NCBI GenBank assembly: GCA_013398615.1
Contig: VZSR01001685.1
Location: 3,702,615-3,766,614, forward strand
Length of the DNA: 64,000 nt
Direction: 5' to 3'
Source of the DNA: Brachypodius melanocephalos
Lineage: Eukaryota > Chordata > Aves > Passeriformes > Pycnonotidae
The notes below the pieces were generated by a model. It was not told the origin of the DNA, searched no databases, and saw nothing but the letters and a program-made list of their open reading frames with translations. Made by a program: the position numbers and the translations under genes. Below are positions 11,317-22,192 of the stretch, piece after piece (the stretch's first letter is position 1; the number at the start of each line of letters is the position of its first letter).

Positions 11317-14300
11317 AAAGTAACACAACTGAATTCAGGGATTTTTATTTCTTACAAGATGATGTGGTGATGGACCTTCACATATACTTTATTTAAGGTT
11401 CTACTTGTTCTACTGGCGTAAACTAACTAATCTAAAAGATTTTCAAGACCAGCCTCATTCAGTGTACTCAGTGTTACTTCTCTTCCCAGACTGGGGAAAA
11501 CATTTTAATGTCAGCATGTGTAGTTTCCCAAAAAATTGTAAACAAATGAGCTGATGTTACTACGGACCACGTCTCTGAGCTCAACAGACTTCAAAAGAGG
11601 AATAATACATGATCCTAGCTCAGAGCCTATGAGCTCCCACCTGCCTTCCTTCCTCTCCTTCACTGACAAGGGAAAGCTTGAAGGATGCAAAATAAGTCAT
11701 AGACAGAGCTCTGCACTCTAGTATGTCCTCAATGCAAATCAGAAATTCTGGATTATTTTGGGAAAAAAGCCAACAGTGCTTTCAATTTTGTGAAATACTA
11801 TGCTAATAGCTCCTTCTGATCTTGATGTGGCAGGCCAGTGTGTATTTATTTATCCTCAGGGGTCAGTGTTAAGTAAATCTGGCTTACACTTTATTACTGT
11901 TTGCTGTCCTTTCTGTTGCTGTTTACCCTCACATTTGAAAGGAATCTGACAACTTAAAAGTTGGATTTGCAGATGGATTAAAGCTATGTCCCACAAAGAT
12001 AAGTGAAGAAATCAATGACAGTTGGATCTCCCCCTGAGAGCTACATCATGGGCTTCATAAGGGCTGCTTCACAAGACTTATTTACTCATCATCTATAATA
12101 GCTATGCTTTTCTGGTTATTTTCTCTGCACTCAAGGTATTTTTATCTTTAAACTAAATTTAAAAAAAAAAAAAAAAACAAAAACAAGGCACTGAATTTTT
12201 TTGCAGTTGGAGATAGGGAAAACTCCCATAAATTATAAGCAATAAATTGAGTAACCTGAGAACTGTAAAACATGTCCTTGTTTTTGGGGGCCGTACCAAG
12301 TGACAGACTACAAGTGTCATTATAACTCAGGAAAATTTTTCATTTTATTGCTTCCTCATCATACACAACAATTGGAAACAAAACCTGATAAGATGGCTAT
12401 TTCAGGACTCTCATAAGCAGCAGCAAGGATTGTTTAAATCAGCTATAATGAGTTCAGAAGTGTTATTTTGTTGAACATTTTTCCTTATTTGGTAGCGTTT
12501 CACCTGAGAGTCTGTGTTCTGTTAAATGATTAAAACACACCCATGTCAGGGGTGAAGATAAGAAGTGTATAGAAACATACTATACTTCAAACATACTTGG
12601 TGAGAACTCACTATCTGCTCAAGAGGACAATATATTAAGGTGTTCTTCAGACATTTTGAAAAAACATGTCTGTAACCTCCATCCCTCCCTTCTGCTTAGG
12701 AGCAGAAGTAAAGAGATCATGTGAACACCAGCACGAGAGGAAGATTTCTATCTCAAACTGTCTAGGAAATAACAAGTGTTTTGTGTTTAGGCACTTGCAA
12801 TCACTGCTGTCACATACCCTGGGGTATTTATCATTCAACACAGAGCAAAGAATGAGTAAAATCTCTGGTCTCCAAGCCACTTCTTCCCTTTTTCATTGAT
12901 CCCTGTAGTTCTTTTCCATGTTCACCATAAACATGTGCATAGATATGTGTTCCTGTGCTGGTGTTTCAGAATAAAAAAATCTGATTTAAAGGTGTTTGAA
13001 GAAGCAGGTTTACATGCAGGTTTGATCATGCATGCAAAAAACAAATGGGATGATGTTTCAAGACCATAAATGCAACTGCTGCTGGCAGTCACAGAAGCTT
13101 AAAAATTTCCCTCTAAAGCTTAAAATGATCATTCTGACCTTATTTAGTCTAATATAAAACAGAGTAGCATGTAAATTCTTTAATGATTGGGCTTTCAGGA
13201 AGAAAATTAATTCCAAATACTCTTTAACAGCTACGGTTTGCCCCCAGAGGAAGGATATGGGAGAGAATGAATCAAATTGAACACCTGGATAGAGAACTTC
13301 TAATTCAGACTTTGCTCCTTATTTGATTATTGTTGATAATACTTCCAAATGTTATCTAACACTTGGGCTATGCTAGTGTTAGTAGTCAAACTCAGTAGTT
13401 TTGCTAAGGGTCAGAATCCAAAGACTGACATACATAATCAAAAATTAGGCTGTGCCCCAAAGAAATATAACAGTGCCATTTTAATAAGAAAAAAAAAGAC
13501 GCATTGCAAAATTTTCTTACTCTCCTGACACTCCTGCTCATACAGAAAGTAAAGGGGAAAATCACATTTGAATTATAACCTTTTATAAATTGATTTTGCT
13601 TCATGCTAGTGAAATCTTTTTCAGAATCTAACTGTAGTGGTAGGAAGCTTTTGCTCCTTTTACAACCTCAGCTATGTAGCTGTGAGATGACACCAGAAAG
13701 GAAAATAAATGGATCCTTTTTGAGATCATTCTCCTCTGCAGTGGATTTTTTGCTTGTCATGAATGCCTGATGGATTTAGAAATGTCTTTGTCTTTTGCAT
13801 GTTCTCTGTTAACAGCTTTCAGTGCATTAAAGTATGCATCATTTGGCAATGGTCTTTCTGAAGAAAGGAAAGAAAAACCACCTCATTTATGCTCTTTTAT
13901 ACTCGCTTACATTATGGACTTAGTTCTAACCAGTTAACTTAAGGGTTTTATGAATTTCCTTTTCTATATAATTTCCCTTTTCTACATAATTGTCAAGCAC
14001 AACAAATATTTTAAAGCCTCTGTTCAGAAATATTTCTATTATTACAAATATTATGTATTAATAAATAATTCTAAGACTCTTTTTCCCCCCTCCCCTTCAG
14101 TAGATGGGCATATGTGTGGTAAGTATATTAATAGTATGTAATCCTTAAAAAAAGCAGATTTTTATCTTGATCCAATGGACTTTTTCATTAGTCATTAATA
14201 AATGGGATACTGCAGTAATTTTCACTATTTTTTTTTCAGGATAGCAGTTCAGAGAGTAAAAAATTGCATTTGTTATCTCACTTTTGTGACTATTTTGCCA

Positions 14301-15235
14301 GGGGTTTTAGATCCAAAATTTCAAAACTTGGCAGCTCTCTACATCTATTTAACAAATTGCTAGTCCATGTCATTTTTCAGGACTTCCATTGCATATCATT
14401 TCTTAACCTCAAAATCACACAGCTGACACACTATTTTTTTTTATAATGCATAGAAAAATAGGTGTGCACATGCCCAAATGATAGCAGAATTGAGCAAAGA
14501 TTGCTTTCAAACAGAACTCCAGGTTTAGTTTGTATGTCTACAAATTTGAGGCATTCTTCCACACCACACTGAGTGATCTGGACAAAAGGAGTCTCACTTA
14601 TAGCTCACTGCTCATCTAAAAGAGCATTTATTAAAATTCCATTCAGAATTTTGCCTTGGTAGTTGTCCCTTTTCACCTATATCTCAGTTCTGGTTGTCTT
14701 GCTGAGGAGTAAGGTTGCATTACAGAAATGAAACAATCACCTAAACATAGTATTGTAGCACAGACAACCATACTACTTCCCCCAAGTGTTAGTACATGCT
14801 TTAGTGTCACTGGCTAGTGACTCATTAAAAACCTGTTACTCCGAGAGAGTAGGTTAGTATTCATGGTGAAATACACTGTACAGACCCTTAATCCTCAAAG
14901 TTCAATGCTGCATCTGTCACCTTTTTTATATGTACTGTACATAATCCTCTAACTAAATTATGCAAAGCTGTAAAGTCTGCTTGCCCTGCCCGGTTGTCTA
15001 CATTGCAGTGGCCACTTTGCCAACTCACTCTCAGAGCATGACTAACTGTGTGCCCTCTCAAAAGTTGGCCAGCTGAGCTGGAGGGTAGGTGAGGTTGTAG
15101 CCATTTACCTTGGCTCTTAAGGACAGTCTTCTGCAGATCTGCTGCCTTCAGAGCTTTGTCTTGTTGGAGTGACTGGTCCCATTTTAACCCTCATCCTTGA
15201 TCCAAAGCCTCTTGTTCTCACCAACAGAAGGAATA
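11317..15235. other. Unique AT-rich non-coding DNA
   Basis: No recognised genes or interspersed repeats. A run of 17 A lies at 12161-12177. Overlapping 77-codon frames on both strands at 12647-12899 carry no family signature. A splice-site-flanked 18-base segment at 14101-14118 is listed separately. Confidence 0.6.
14101..14118 (+). other. Candidate 18-base microexon
   Basis: A long pyrimidine tract (about 14079-14097) runs into CAG, then 18 bases, then GTAAGTAT, a near-ideal 5' splice site. Eighteen is a multiple of three. One of the three frames starts with TAG; the other two are open. Sequence-only splice matches occur by chance, and no flanking exons are identified. Confidence 0.15.
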
Positions 15236-15278
15236 TCATAGAATCATGGCATATCCTGAGTTGGAAGAGACTCACAAG
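15236..15278 (-). mobile_element. CR1 LINE 3' end, part 1 (interrupted by LTR)
   Basis: It begins with TCATAGAATC at 15236 and continues through ATATCCTGAGTTGGAAGAGA, a CR1 3' terminus read in reverse. It breaks off at CAAG (15275-15278), where an LTR has inserted. The element resumes at 15727. Confidence 0.85.
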
Positions 15279-15726
15279 TGATGCGTTGGGAAAGCTGACC
15301 TGAAACAGAGACTGGACAGAGCTAGAGAATAAGGTAGGTATTTATTGAAAGGCCTCCAGGATCCACCTAGGGCAGGACATGGCCTGACCAGGGCTGCACC
15401 CAGGGTGGACTAAGAATGGTCACAAAATGTCTGGCCAGTCATGACGTCTGGCACTTTTAGAAGTTTTCGTCCATTTGCATATTGGGGTTTAATTGTCCAA
15501 TTACAGTTTCAGGTTGTGAGGTCCCATCCTTCTTGGTTCCTCCCTTCAGTCCACCGTTGTTTATGCTGTTGGGCTGAAAGTTGTCCTTGGTCTTTAGCAG
15601 GAAAAGGATTTTTTTTGTCTGCCTGCTCTGTGAAGAAAACTCACTGGCACTCAATATGAGGCTCAGAACTACACCCCTAGGCAACAAAGAACGTGAAAAA
15701 CAGGAAAGATAAGGCTTAAGGCATCA
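15279..15726 (-). mobile_element. Solo LTR of an endogenous retrovirus
   Basis: The 448-base insert has matching ends, TGATGC at 15279 and GCATCA at 15726, and is flanked by a CAAG direct repeat (15275-15278 and 15727-15730). The same boundary can be read as a 7-base TCACAAG repeat with the LTR ending in GGCA. TG...CA termini with a short target duplication are the hallmark of a retroviral LTR. Minus orientation is inferred from AATAAA at 15346-15341 and, upstream of it, CCAAT followed by the octamer ATGCAAAT (15485-15473), a TATA-like TTCTAAAAG near 15460 and a CRE-like TGACGTC (15442-15448 as read on plus). No internal retroviral sequence is present, so this is most likely the product of LTR-LTR recombination. 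A 4-base duplication would suit a gammaretrovirus-like (ERV1) group, but the class is uncertain. Confidence 0.8.
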
Positions 15727-15790
15727 CAAGGATCACTAGTGTTCAGCTCCTTGCCCTGCTCAGGACCACCCCAAGAATCACACCACATTC
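15727..15790 (-). mobile_element. CR1 LINE 3' end, part 2
   Basis: The sequence resumes the CR1 exactly where the LTR broke it: CAAGGATCACTAGTGTTCAG, then CCCTGCTCAGGACCACCCCA, matching the usual order of this CR1 subfamily. The distal boundary is uncertain because similarity fades after about 15790. Together with 15236-15278 this is one element of about 105 recognisable bases. Confidence 0.8.
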
Positions 15791-16649
15791 AATATAAAAC
15801 CTCACTGCTACAGGGTGCTTTAGTGCACAGGGTGCTTCAACAAACAGCCTAAGAGAAGAAAAAAGGTCTGGTAGTGGCTACAAAGGGGAGGTTATATTTC
15901 TGTTTCTAGAACCTTTTCTAGCCACATTGTGCTGCTGAGCCTTATTCCAACAGCTGACCCTTCTACACTCTTCATGCCGTCTTTTCATTTTCTCTGTACG
16001 CTTGTTTTTTCTCTTCTCTGTAAAAACAGTATTTCCAAGTTGTGATCATTACTCGTATCTAACAATCTGACCATTTAGTTCATGCTATAGAAAAATGCCT
16101 GGCAGAACCAGTCTAATTTATTTTTCATCTCAAAAATACCATGTTCTGCCTGTCTTGGATTCTTTTTTTTTTTTTTTTCCTTTCTCTTGTCACTTGCTTC
16201 TGATCAAGCATGGAATTGGATTTTTTACCGACCTTACTTCTTGCATATAAGGCTGTACCTGACCAATTCCATGAACATGTTGTGTCTTCATGTAAACCTC
16301 TGCATCTCAGCCTGAGATTGAATTGTATTGGTTTGATAAGTACTGCTATATCTTACATCTGATTTCAAACTGACATACCACTGTGCCTCAGAACATTCTG
16401 CAAGGGAATACATGTGATATCTGGATCTTTTCATCCTTCTCTGGAAAAAAAAGGGGGGAAGTAATAACACATATTTTACTGAATATTCTTCTGCTTAATA
16501 TCATTCAATTTATTTGGCTTTTAAAACAACATCCAGCATTTTGTATAGTACGTATGAAAAAATAACATCAAATTTAGCAGGAATGATATCTCAAAAACTG
16601 CTTAGAAGTTCAGCAGGAATTAGGCTATCTTTTCTGTTGCTCAGTTGGG

Positions 16650-16670
16650 AAAAAAAAAAAAAAAAAAAAA
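16650..16670. repeat. Poly(A) run of 21
   Basis: The longest uninterrupted homopolymer in the window. No target duplication or retroposed body is seen next to it. Confidence 0.85.
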
Positions 16671-18664
16671 GTAAGATTCAGCCTGTGTATCAACAAAGAG
16701 GAAAGTAAAGACTGTTTACCCAGTTCTGAGATTAAGTAAATGGGAGGTGGAAAATGGGCAAAGATCATCAGATACTATAGCCCTGTTCTTTCTTCTGCTT
16801 TTTCTGCTCAAGGTGAGTGGCACAGAGAGCTGTTTCACAAAGAGAGCAGTGAAGAGGAAAAAAACGTGAGATACATTCTGATATTTTTTGCCCACTTTCT
16901 AGGGTACAGAAACTTGGCTTCAACCTTTTAATAACTTTATAGAAGAAAAAGAATCCAGAAAAAATTGTTTAAAAATTCCTGTTAATGCCAGTTAGAGAGA
17001 TTTGATGTTCTAAATCACGCTTAGATGTGCAAATTGTACAAATGAAAACTGAAATGACCCTGGAGCACAGAGAACATAAGTACCTAAAGCACCTGTGGGC
17101 ATGGATGTGATGCAGGAGAATATAATTTAAAATTTTTTGTTATTCAAAGAGTGACTCTTTCAAAAGGTTACACATGTAGGCTCTCAGTAAGACTTATAAC
17201 TTTCAATAAGATCTCTGTAATATATCTCTAATTAAGAGTTACTATTTGGAATTGTTACTTAGACACTTCTGTGAAATAACTTAAAAAATATATACTGATA
17301 CAAAACCAGTATTTTCCTTGCCACCTGGACTTGGCTCAAATTAAATACCTTACTTTTAAAGAGGAAGAGAGTTTCACAGGTAGGAAAAGACACCTTTTAT
17401 TCATTCTATGACCATTAAAAGAACAAACTTATGAATATCAGAGGGCTGTGAGACTTCAGTAGAAAAGACAACTACCAGATGAAAGCAGTCTAAGTAAAGA
17501 TGAATTCCCAGGATGACCTCAAAGCACAGTTTAGGCATATTCACAGTACAGTGCCATATCTGCCATCTTCATTATCTTTGGTCTTCATGACCCTTTAGTT
17601 ATATTTCAGAATTTAAACTAAAGTTTCAGCTGCCAATCAAGAGGCAGAGTTTAACAGATACTGAAATGTTAGAAAATATGAGAACTCTGTGCTAAATAGT
17701 TAACTAGTCTTCAGAGAGAGAGCAGAGATGAATCCAGGAAAACAGAATTAAGTTTAATCTCCAAAAGAAGAACTAAATTGACATTACTTGGTTAAAAAAC
17801 ACCTTAATTATTACAGTCAGAAATGAAAAAGATAACTAAATATAAAATGTTTTATAGCTATACCTTACAAGTCAGTGTTAAAATCAAAATGAGATTATGG
17901 AATAAAAAAGGAAAAGCTAGGCAGATTTTGCATGTCAAATCAAAGGAAAAAATTGAAGAGGTAATGTAATGCAAATGGAGGAAGCATAAATTATTGCAGA
18001 ATTATAGAACTATCAAATTATGAAGGAAATGCACAAGGGGTTAAAGTAAGCATAATAAAGAGTAAGAATGATGGAAAATACTGCACATGAGCAGGTCTGT
18101 ATAAGATGATTTAACTTGTCAGAAATACGTAAATTAACTCCAAAACTGAGTAGCAGGAAAAAAAATCTGTTGCACAGAACACAAATTATGTTTTGGAAAA
18201 ATGTACCGATAAGAAAATCAAATAATGTATAAAAATATCTCATTACTGGAAATGTTAATTAATCTCTAATCAATTTCAATTTAAAGAAGAGCAAAATAAG
18301 ACCTATATTCTTGTATGTAGTCTATAGAAAATATGTAATGAAATGTAATTTTTTCCTCTACAGAACTGTTGCAGGTAGCTGCTGTTCTCTCCAAAATGTA
18401 GAATGTATCAGATTTAAGCATGAAAAGTGGTTGAGCTCAGACTAAATACTAAAACTGTCATGTTTTACTACAAGCTATAGTTGCTTGAATTCAGCCAGAA
18501 GTAGCTGCCAGTAATTTTTCAGATATCACCAGCACATTTGTTTTGCTATTATTTTCCCGGTAAAATTTGTCTCCTTTTCTACACTTGGGCAGATTACTTT
18601 CTTCCTGAAATATTTTCAAAAAGTAATAACAGAAGGAGTACTTCTGCATTGAAAATATTCAGTG

Positions 18665-18719
18665 TTCAACTGTGAGGCCATGAAGTGAGTGTGTTTCGAC
18701 AGTAGAACTGGAAGATTAT
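18665..18719 (-). other. Candidate exon start behind a strong pyrimidine tract
   Basis: On the minus strand, plus positions about 18798 down to 18722 are almost wholly pyrimidine and end in TCCACAG, an excellent 3' splice acceptor. The bases after it (from 18719 downward) stay open for a few dozen codons in one frame. No donor is identified and the peptide is not recognised. It may simply be a polypurine/polypyrimidine tract. Confidence 0.15.
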
Positions 18720-21697
18720 CTGTGGACTTGACAAGCAGAGAGGAACGAAGAGGGAGAGAGAATGAAGAACCAGGGAAAGAATGACAAGGAAAAAGTGCTT
18801 ACCCTCCCTTTCCAAAAACCATGCTGCCTTAACAGTAAGGCAACCTGTTGCAGCAACAATTAAAGAGAAGGCATGAGGTTGCCTCTTTCTTATACACTTG
18901 AAGCATCTTCCTGTTCTACATTTCTTCAAGTCCAGTGTTGTTTCCTGCTCCAGATCACGTGCTCTGTCATCCACTGATCAGAAGGTCTGATTTTATTCAA
19001 TGTCATTTTCTGCACACTAACTAAACATCGATGTGAAGAGGGTATCCATCACCCTTTTTTTTTTGCACCAAGCACAAAAGGCTGCACAGAAACAACAGTC
19101 ATTCTTCCTCAAGGAGGATGATCATAAAAATTGGAGGGTTTAACACACAGAAACCTGGGGCAGGGATCTCCTCAGATTTTCACCTAGAAGGCCAAGGAGG
19201 TGTGAGCCTCTCGGAAAATGAGTTAAGGCCTCTTGTTGTCTCCTGACCTTGCAAAAACTTAAAATAACCTAAATGCAGCAAATTGTGATCTTGTCTTGTG
19301 ATCAGCCTTGTGATCAAAGAGATGTGGGTTATCCAAACTCTTTCAGCATGGCACAACTGTGCACAATGATGTTGGAAGGTCAAAGTACTGCTGCAGCAAT
19401 AAATAGACAATTCAAGAGAGCAGAAAAGGAAAAATTGTTCTCTACCCATGCCTTTTCTTTATACCAAAATAAGCTTAGGTAGTTGTGAAAGTCCTATGAA
19501 TTAAAATCTTTGGTACATATGCATGGTTAAAAGACATTTCATTTAATTTTTGGAGGAAGGAGAAGGATAGAAAGACATGAGATTTTTGAGAGATATATGT
19601 TTGCTGCTGGTAGATTTCTTGGCCAAAAGAGCCTCAATTCTATAGAATAGAGAAGTATCTCCAGACTTGGAATTCTGCCTGTATATATTCACACAAACCA
19701 CTTTGCTTCCAGACTCATGGAAAACTGGAGATGAGGTAATTATAATGTTTTGGATCAAATTTTTGTATGTTAACCTCCAAAAAAACCCAAGATCAAACTA
19801 TTCCTTTTAACTCAACTATTTTGCCAATTCCTTTAAAAAGTTGAGCATGCATGCATACATCTTGGTAAAGTATGAAACATTTGTTCATCCTTGTGATTTT
19901 TGCATTATTCAGCATTTTCTCCTGACATTTACAAAATGCAACAGGCCTGATTTTCACTTTTTCTTTTAAAGTTCTTCTGCTTCTCCCTAACTTCAGCCTG
20001 AATTATGAGGGTCAGCCTATTAGGTTCACTGACCAAGCTTTGCAAAAATTCCACAAGCAGCTAATAAATGGGGTTGTCATAATTTTTTTTTTTCGTTAGA
20101 CACATTGAATAATACAGATTTCCATTCACAGGCTTAACATATTTAAAAGTGGTGAGTCTTTTTAGTGCCACTATGAAGAATGTGTGTTCATGGCAAGGAC
20201 CATTCTTGTAGCCCAATAAAAAATGCAATATTATATAAAATCAGATGTAGTAATATCTCAAATACAGAATAATGACAACCTTGTTTACAAGCTGCTGTGG
20301 TGGATCAGAGTAACTCAGGTGACCTGCTTTCTCTAGACACATGCATGGGTTACAATGCATTGGTTAGAAAAGCAAATTAGTCTGAATTTTTTCTTCTACT
20401 GTTTGCAGATAGAGAGGTATTTAAACTAGATTCTGAAAACTGTAGTAGAAACTCTTGCCTGGGTTATAAACATAACACATGCCTCTAAAGTAAACCTACA
20501 TTAGCACGATTCAATGTGGTAATTAAGATAGAAAAAGGCAGTACTAAGCTGCATGGCCTATCAGATTCCTTGGGGAGAAAAAAAAGGACTGACGTGACTT
20601 GAAATGTGTCCAAAGGGTTTAGTTAGCCTCCAATTAGCTGCAAACTTCCTCTATTAAAATGCATAACAAATACCAGACTACACGTCCCTGAACCCTTCAT
20701 TATTTAAGTCCTAATTTCAGATGGTTCTTTTATTATACCATACATCCCAAAAGCTAGCATTGACTTTTAATTACACTATACAATCATTGCTGTCAGGTGA
20801 TAAGATGGAAGGACAGAAGACTCCTGGGCACCTCTGGGTGAACCACAAGAGCTCAGCTCTTAACCAAAAGCAAACAATAGAACAAGGGCAAATATTCTAG
20901 GACCAATCTACAATAAAATGAAGGCCAAATGGTCATTTCTCCTTAACCTTGCATTTTATACTTGCCATGAAATCGAGAGTTTATTCAGGCAGAAAGACAG
21001 AAGTATAGGAACTGGGAAGGTGAAGTGGAATAGAATATGAATTGTACTCAACTCCTGGCATTCCCTCAACTTCAAAAAGGATACACACATTTCTTTTTTC
21101 CCGCATTATTATCATTGACCTCTTATAAAAAGGTCCTGTTGGGGGTTGTTTGCTGAAGATTTCCATACTGTGCCAACATAATTAATATATTGGGGGTGGG
21201 AAGGCAGTGCATTCATTAGGCAGATTTTAGCTTCTGTCTTTGTGTATGTTTTGATGCAGTTTAGTCTCCTGGCCATTGTCCATTGTAATTGTGTCTGTGT
21301 GAGACTTTGAAGGTGGGCAGAAACAGTTGATCAGATTTTGAAATTCAGAGATGCTCATGTGTCCTTGGGATTGCTGGGTGGTGGTAACAGCTTCCCAAAT
21401 TAAAAGGATGTAAATGGGTCAGTGAAAACACCACGGTCAGAAGAGCACAGGGCAAGCAGAGAGATGGGTGTGGCTGCCACCCTTCTAAAAGTGGCCTGCC
21501 ATCAGGAAAAACAGAGCTGGGAGAAGACTTACATGAGCATTATAACCAGATGAGCAGTATTACTCTGTCACATTTGTTTAAATTTATTTATTTTCTACTT
21601 TTATGGTGGAAAAGCCACTTTGGTTAGAAGAGATTCTTTATCTTTTGAGCTTGGTTTTTTTGCATGGGGAAAACATAACAGAGCATCTGATGTACAG

Positions 21698-22180
21698 TCA
21701 TAGAATCGTTGAATCATAGAATCACAGATTCATAGAATGGCTTGGGTTGGAAGGGACCATAAAGATCACCCAGTACCAACCCCCCATCAAGGGCAGGGAC
21801 ACCTTTCACTAGACCAGGTCCCTCAGAGCCCCATCCAGCCTGGCTTTAAACATTTCCAGGAATGAGGCAACCACAGCTTCTCTGTTCCCCTGCCTTACCA
21901 CACCCACAGTAAAGAATTTCTTCCTAATATCCAATCTAAACCTACTGTCCTTCAGTTTGAAGCCATTCCCCTTTGTCCTCTCACTACATGCTCTTGTAAA
22001 TAGTCTCTTTCCATCTTTCTTGTGGGCTCCCTTCAGGTACTGGAAGGGCACAATTAGGTCACTCTGAAACCTTCCCTTTTCTAGGCTGAACAATCCAAAT
22101 TCTTTCAGCATTTCCTCACAGGAGACCTGCTCCATCCCTTTAATCATCTTGGTGGCCTTCCCCTGGACTCTCTCCAATGG
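21698..22180 (-). mobile_element. CR1 LINE 3' end, best-preserved copy
   Basis: The plus strand opens with three TCATAGAAT-type units (21698, 21714, 21731), the short terminal repeat by which CR1 reverse transcriptase primes. GGCTTGGGTTGGAAGGGACC and the rest of the CR1 3' UTR follow. Upstream in element orientation, the last part of ORF2 is still open (21809-22192). The copy is 5'-truncated near 22180, where similarity ends in GGACTCTCTCCAATGG. It cannot move by itself because it lacks the endonuclease and most of the reverse transcriptase. Confidence 0.95.
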
Positions 22181-22192
22181 GTCAATGACCAA
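21809..22192 (-). pseudogene. CR1 ORF2 C-terminal fragment, 127 codons
   Basis: The translation carries the conserved C-terminal signature of CR1 ORF2 beyond the polymerase domain: LERVQGKATKMIKG (about residues 6-19), LFSLEKGRFQSDLI (about 34-47), then GNGFKLKDSRFRLDIRKKFF and a final FLEMFKARLDGALRDL. The family function is reverse transcription and insertion of CR1 RNA in the nucleus. This piece holds none of the catalytic residues. The TAG at 21809-21811 sits where the natural ORF2 stop is expected, about 110 bases before the element's 3' end. The first five or so codons lie outside clear CR1 homology, so the ATG is accidental. Absence of frameshifts suggests a younger insertion than 1815 or 59497. 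Confidence 0.9.

Larger units (their letters stand above)
15791..21697. other. Unique AT-rich non-coding DNA
   Basis: No named repeat or gene is recognised. Homopolymers lie at 16163-16178 (T16) and 16650-16670 (A21). Moderate frames (102 codons minus at 18666-18974, 89 codons minus at 19180-19449) carry no domain. The minus-strand acceptor-like structure near 18720 is listed separately. Confidence 0.6.

Noticed and set aside
11137..11370. Frame crossing the N run
   Set aside because: It is an artefact of reading through 100 unknown bases.
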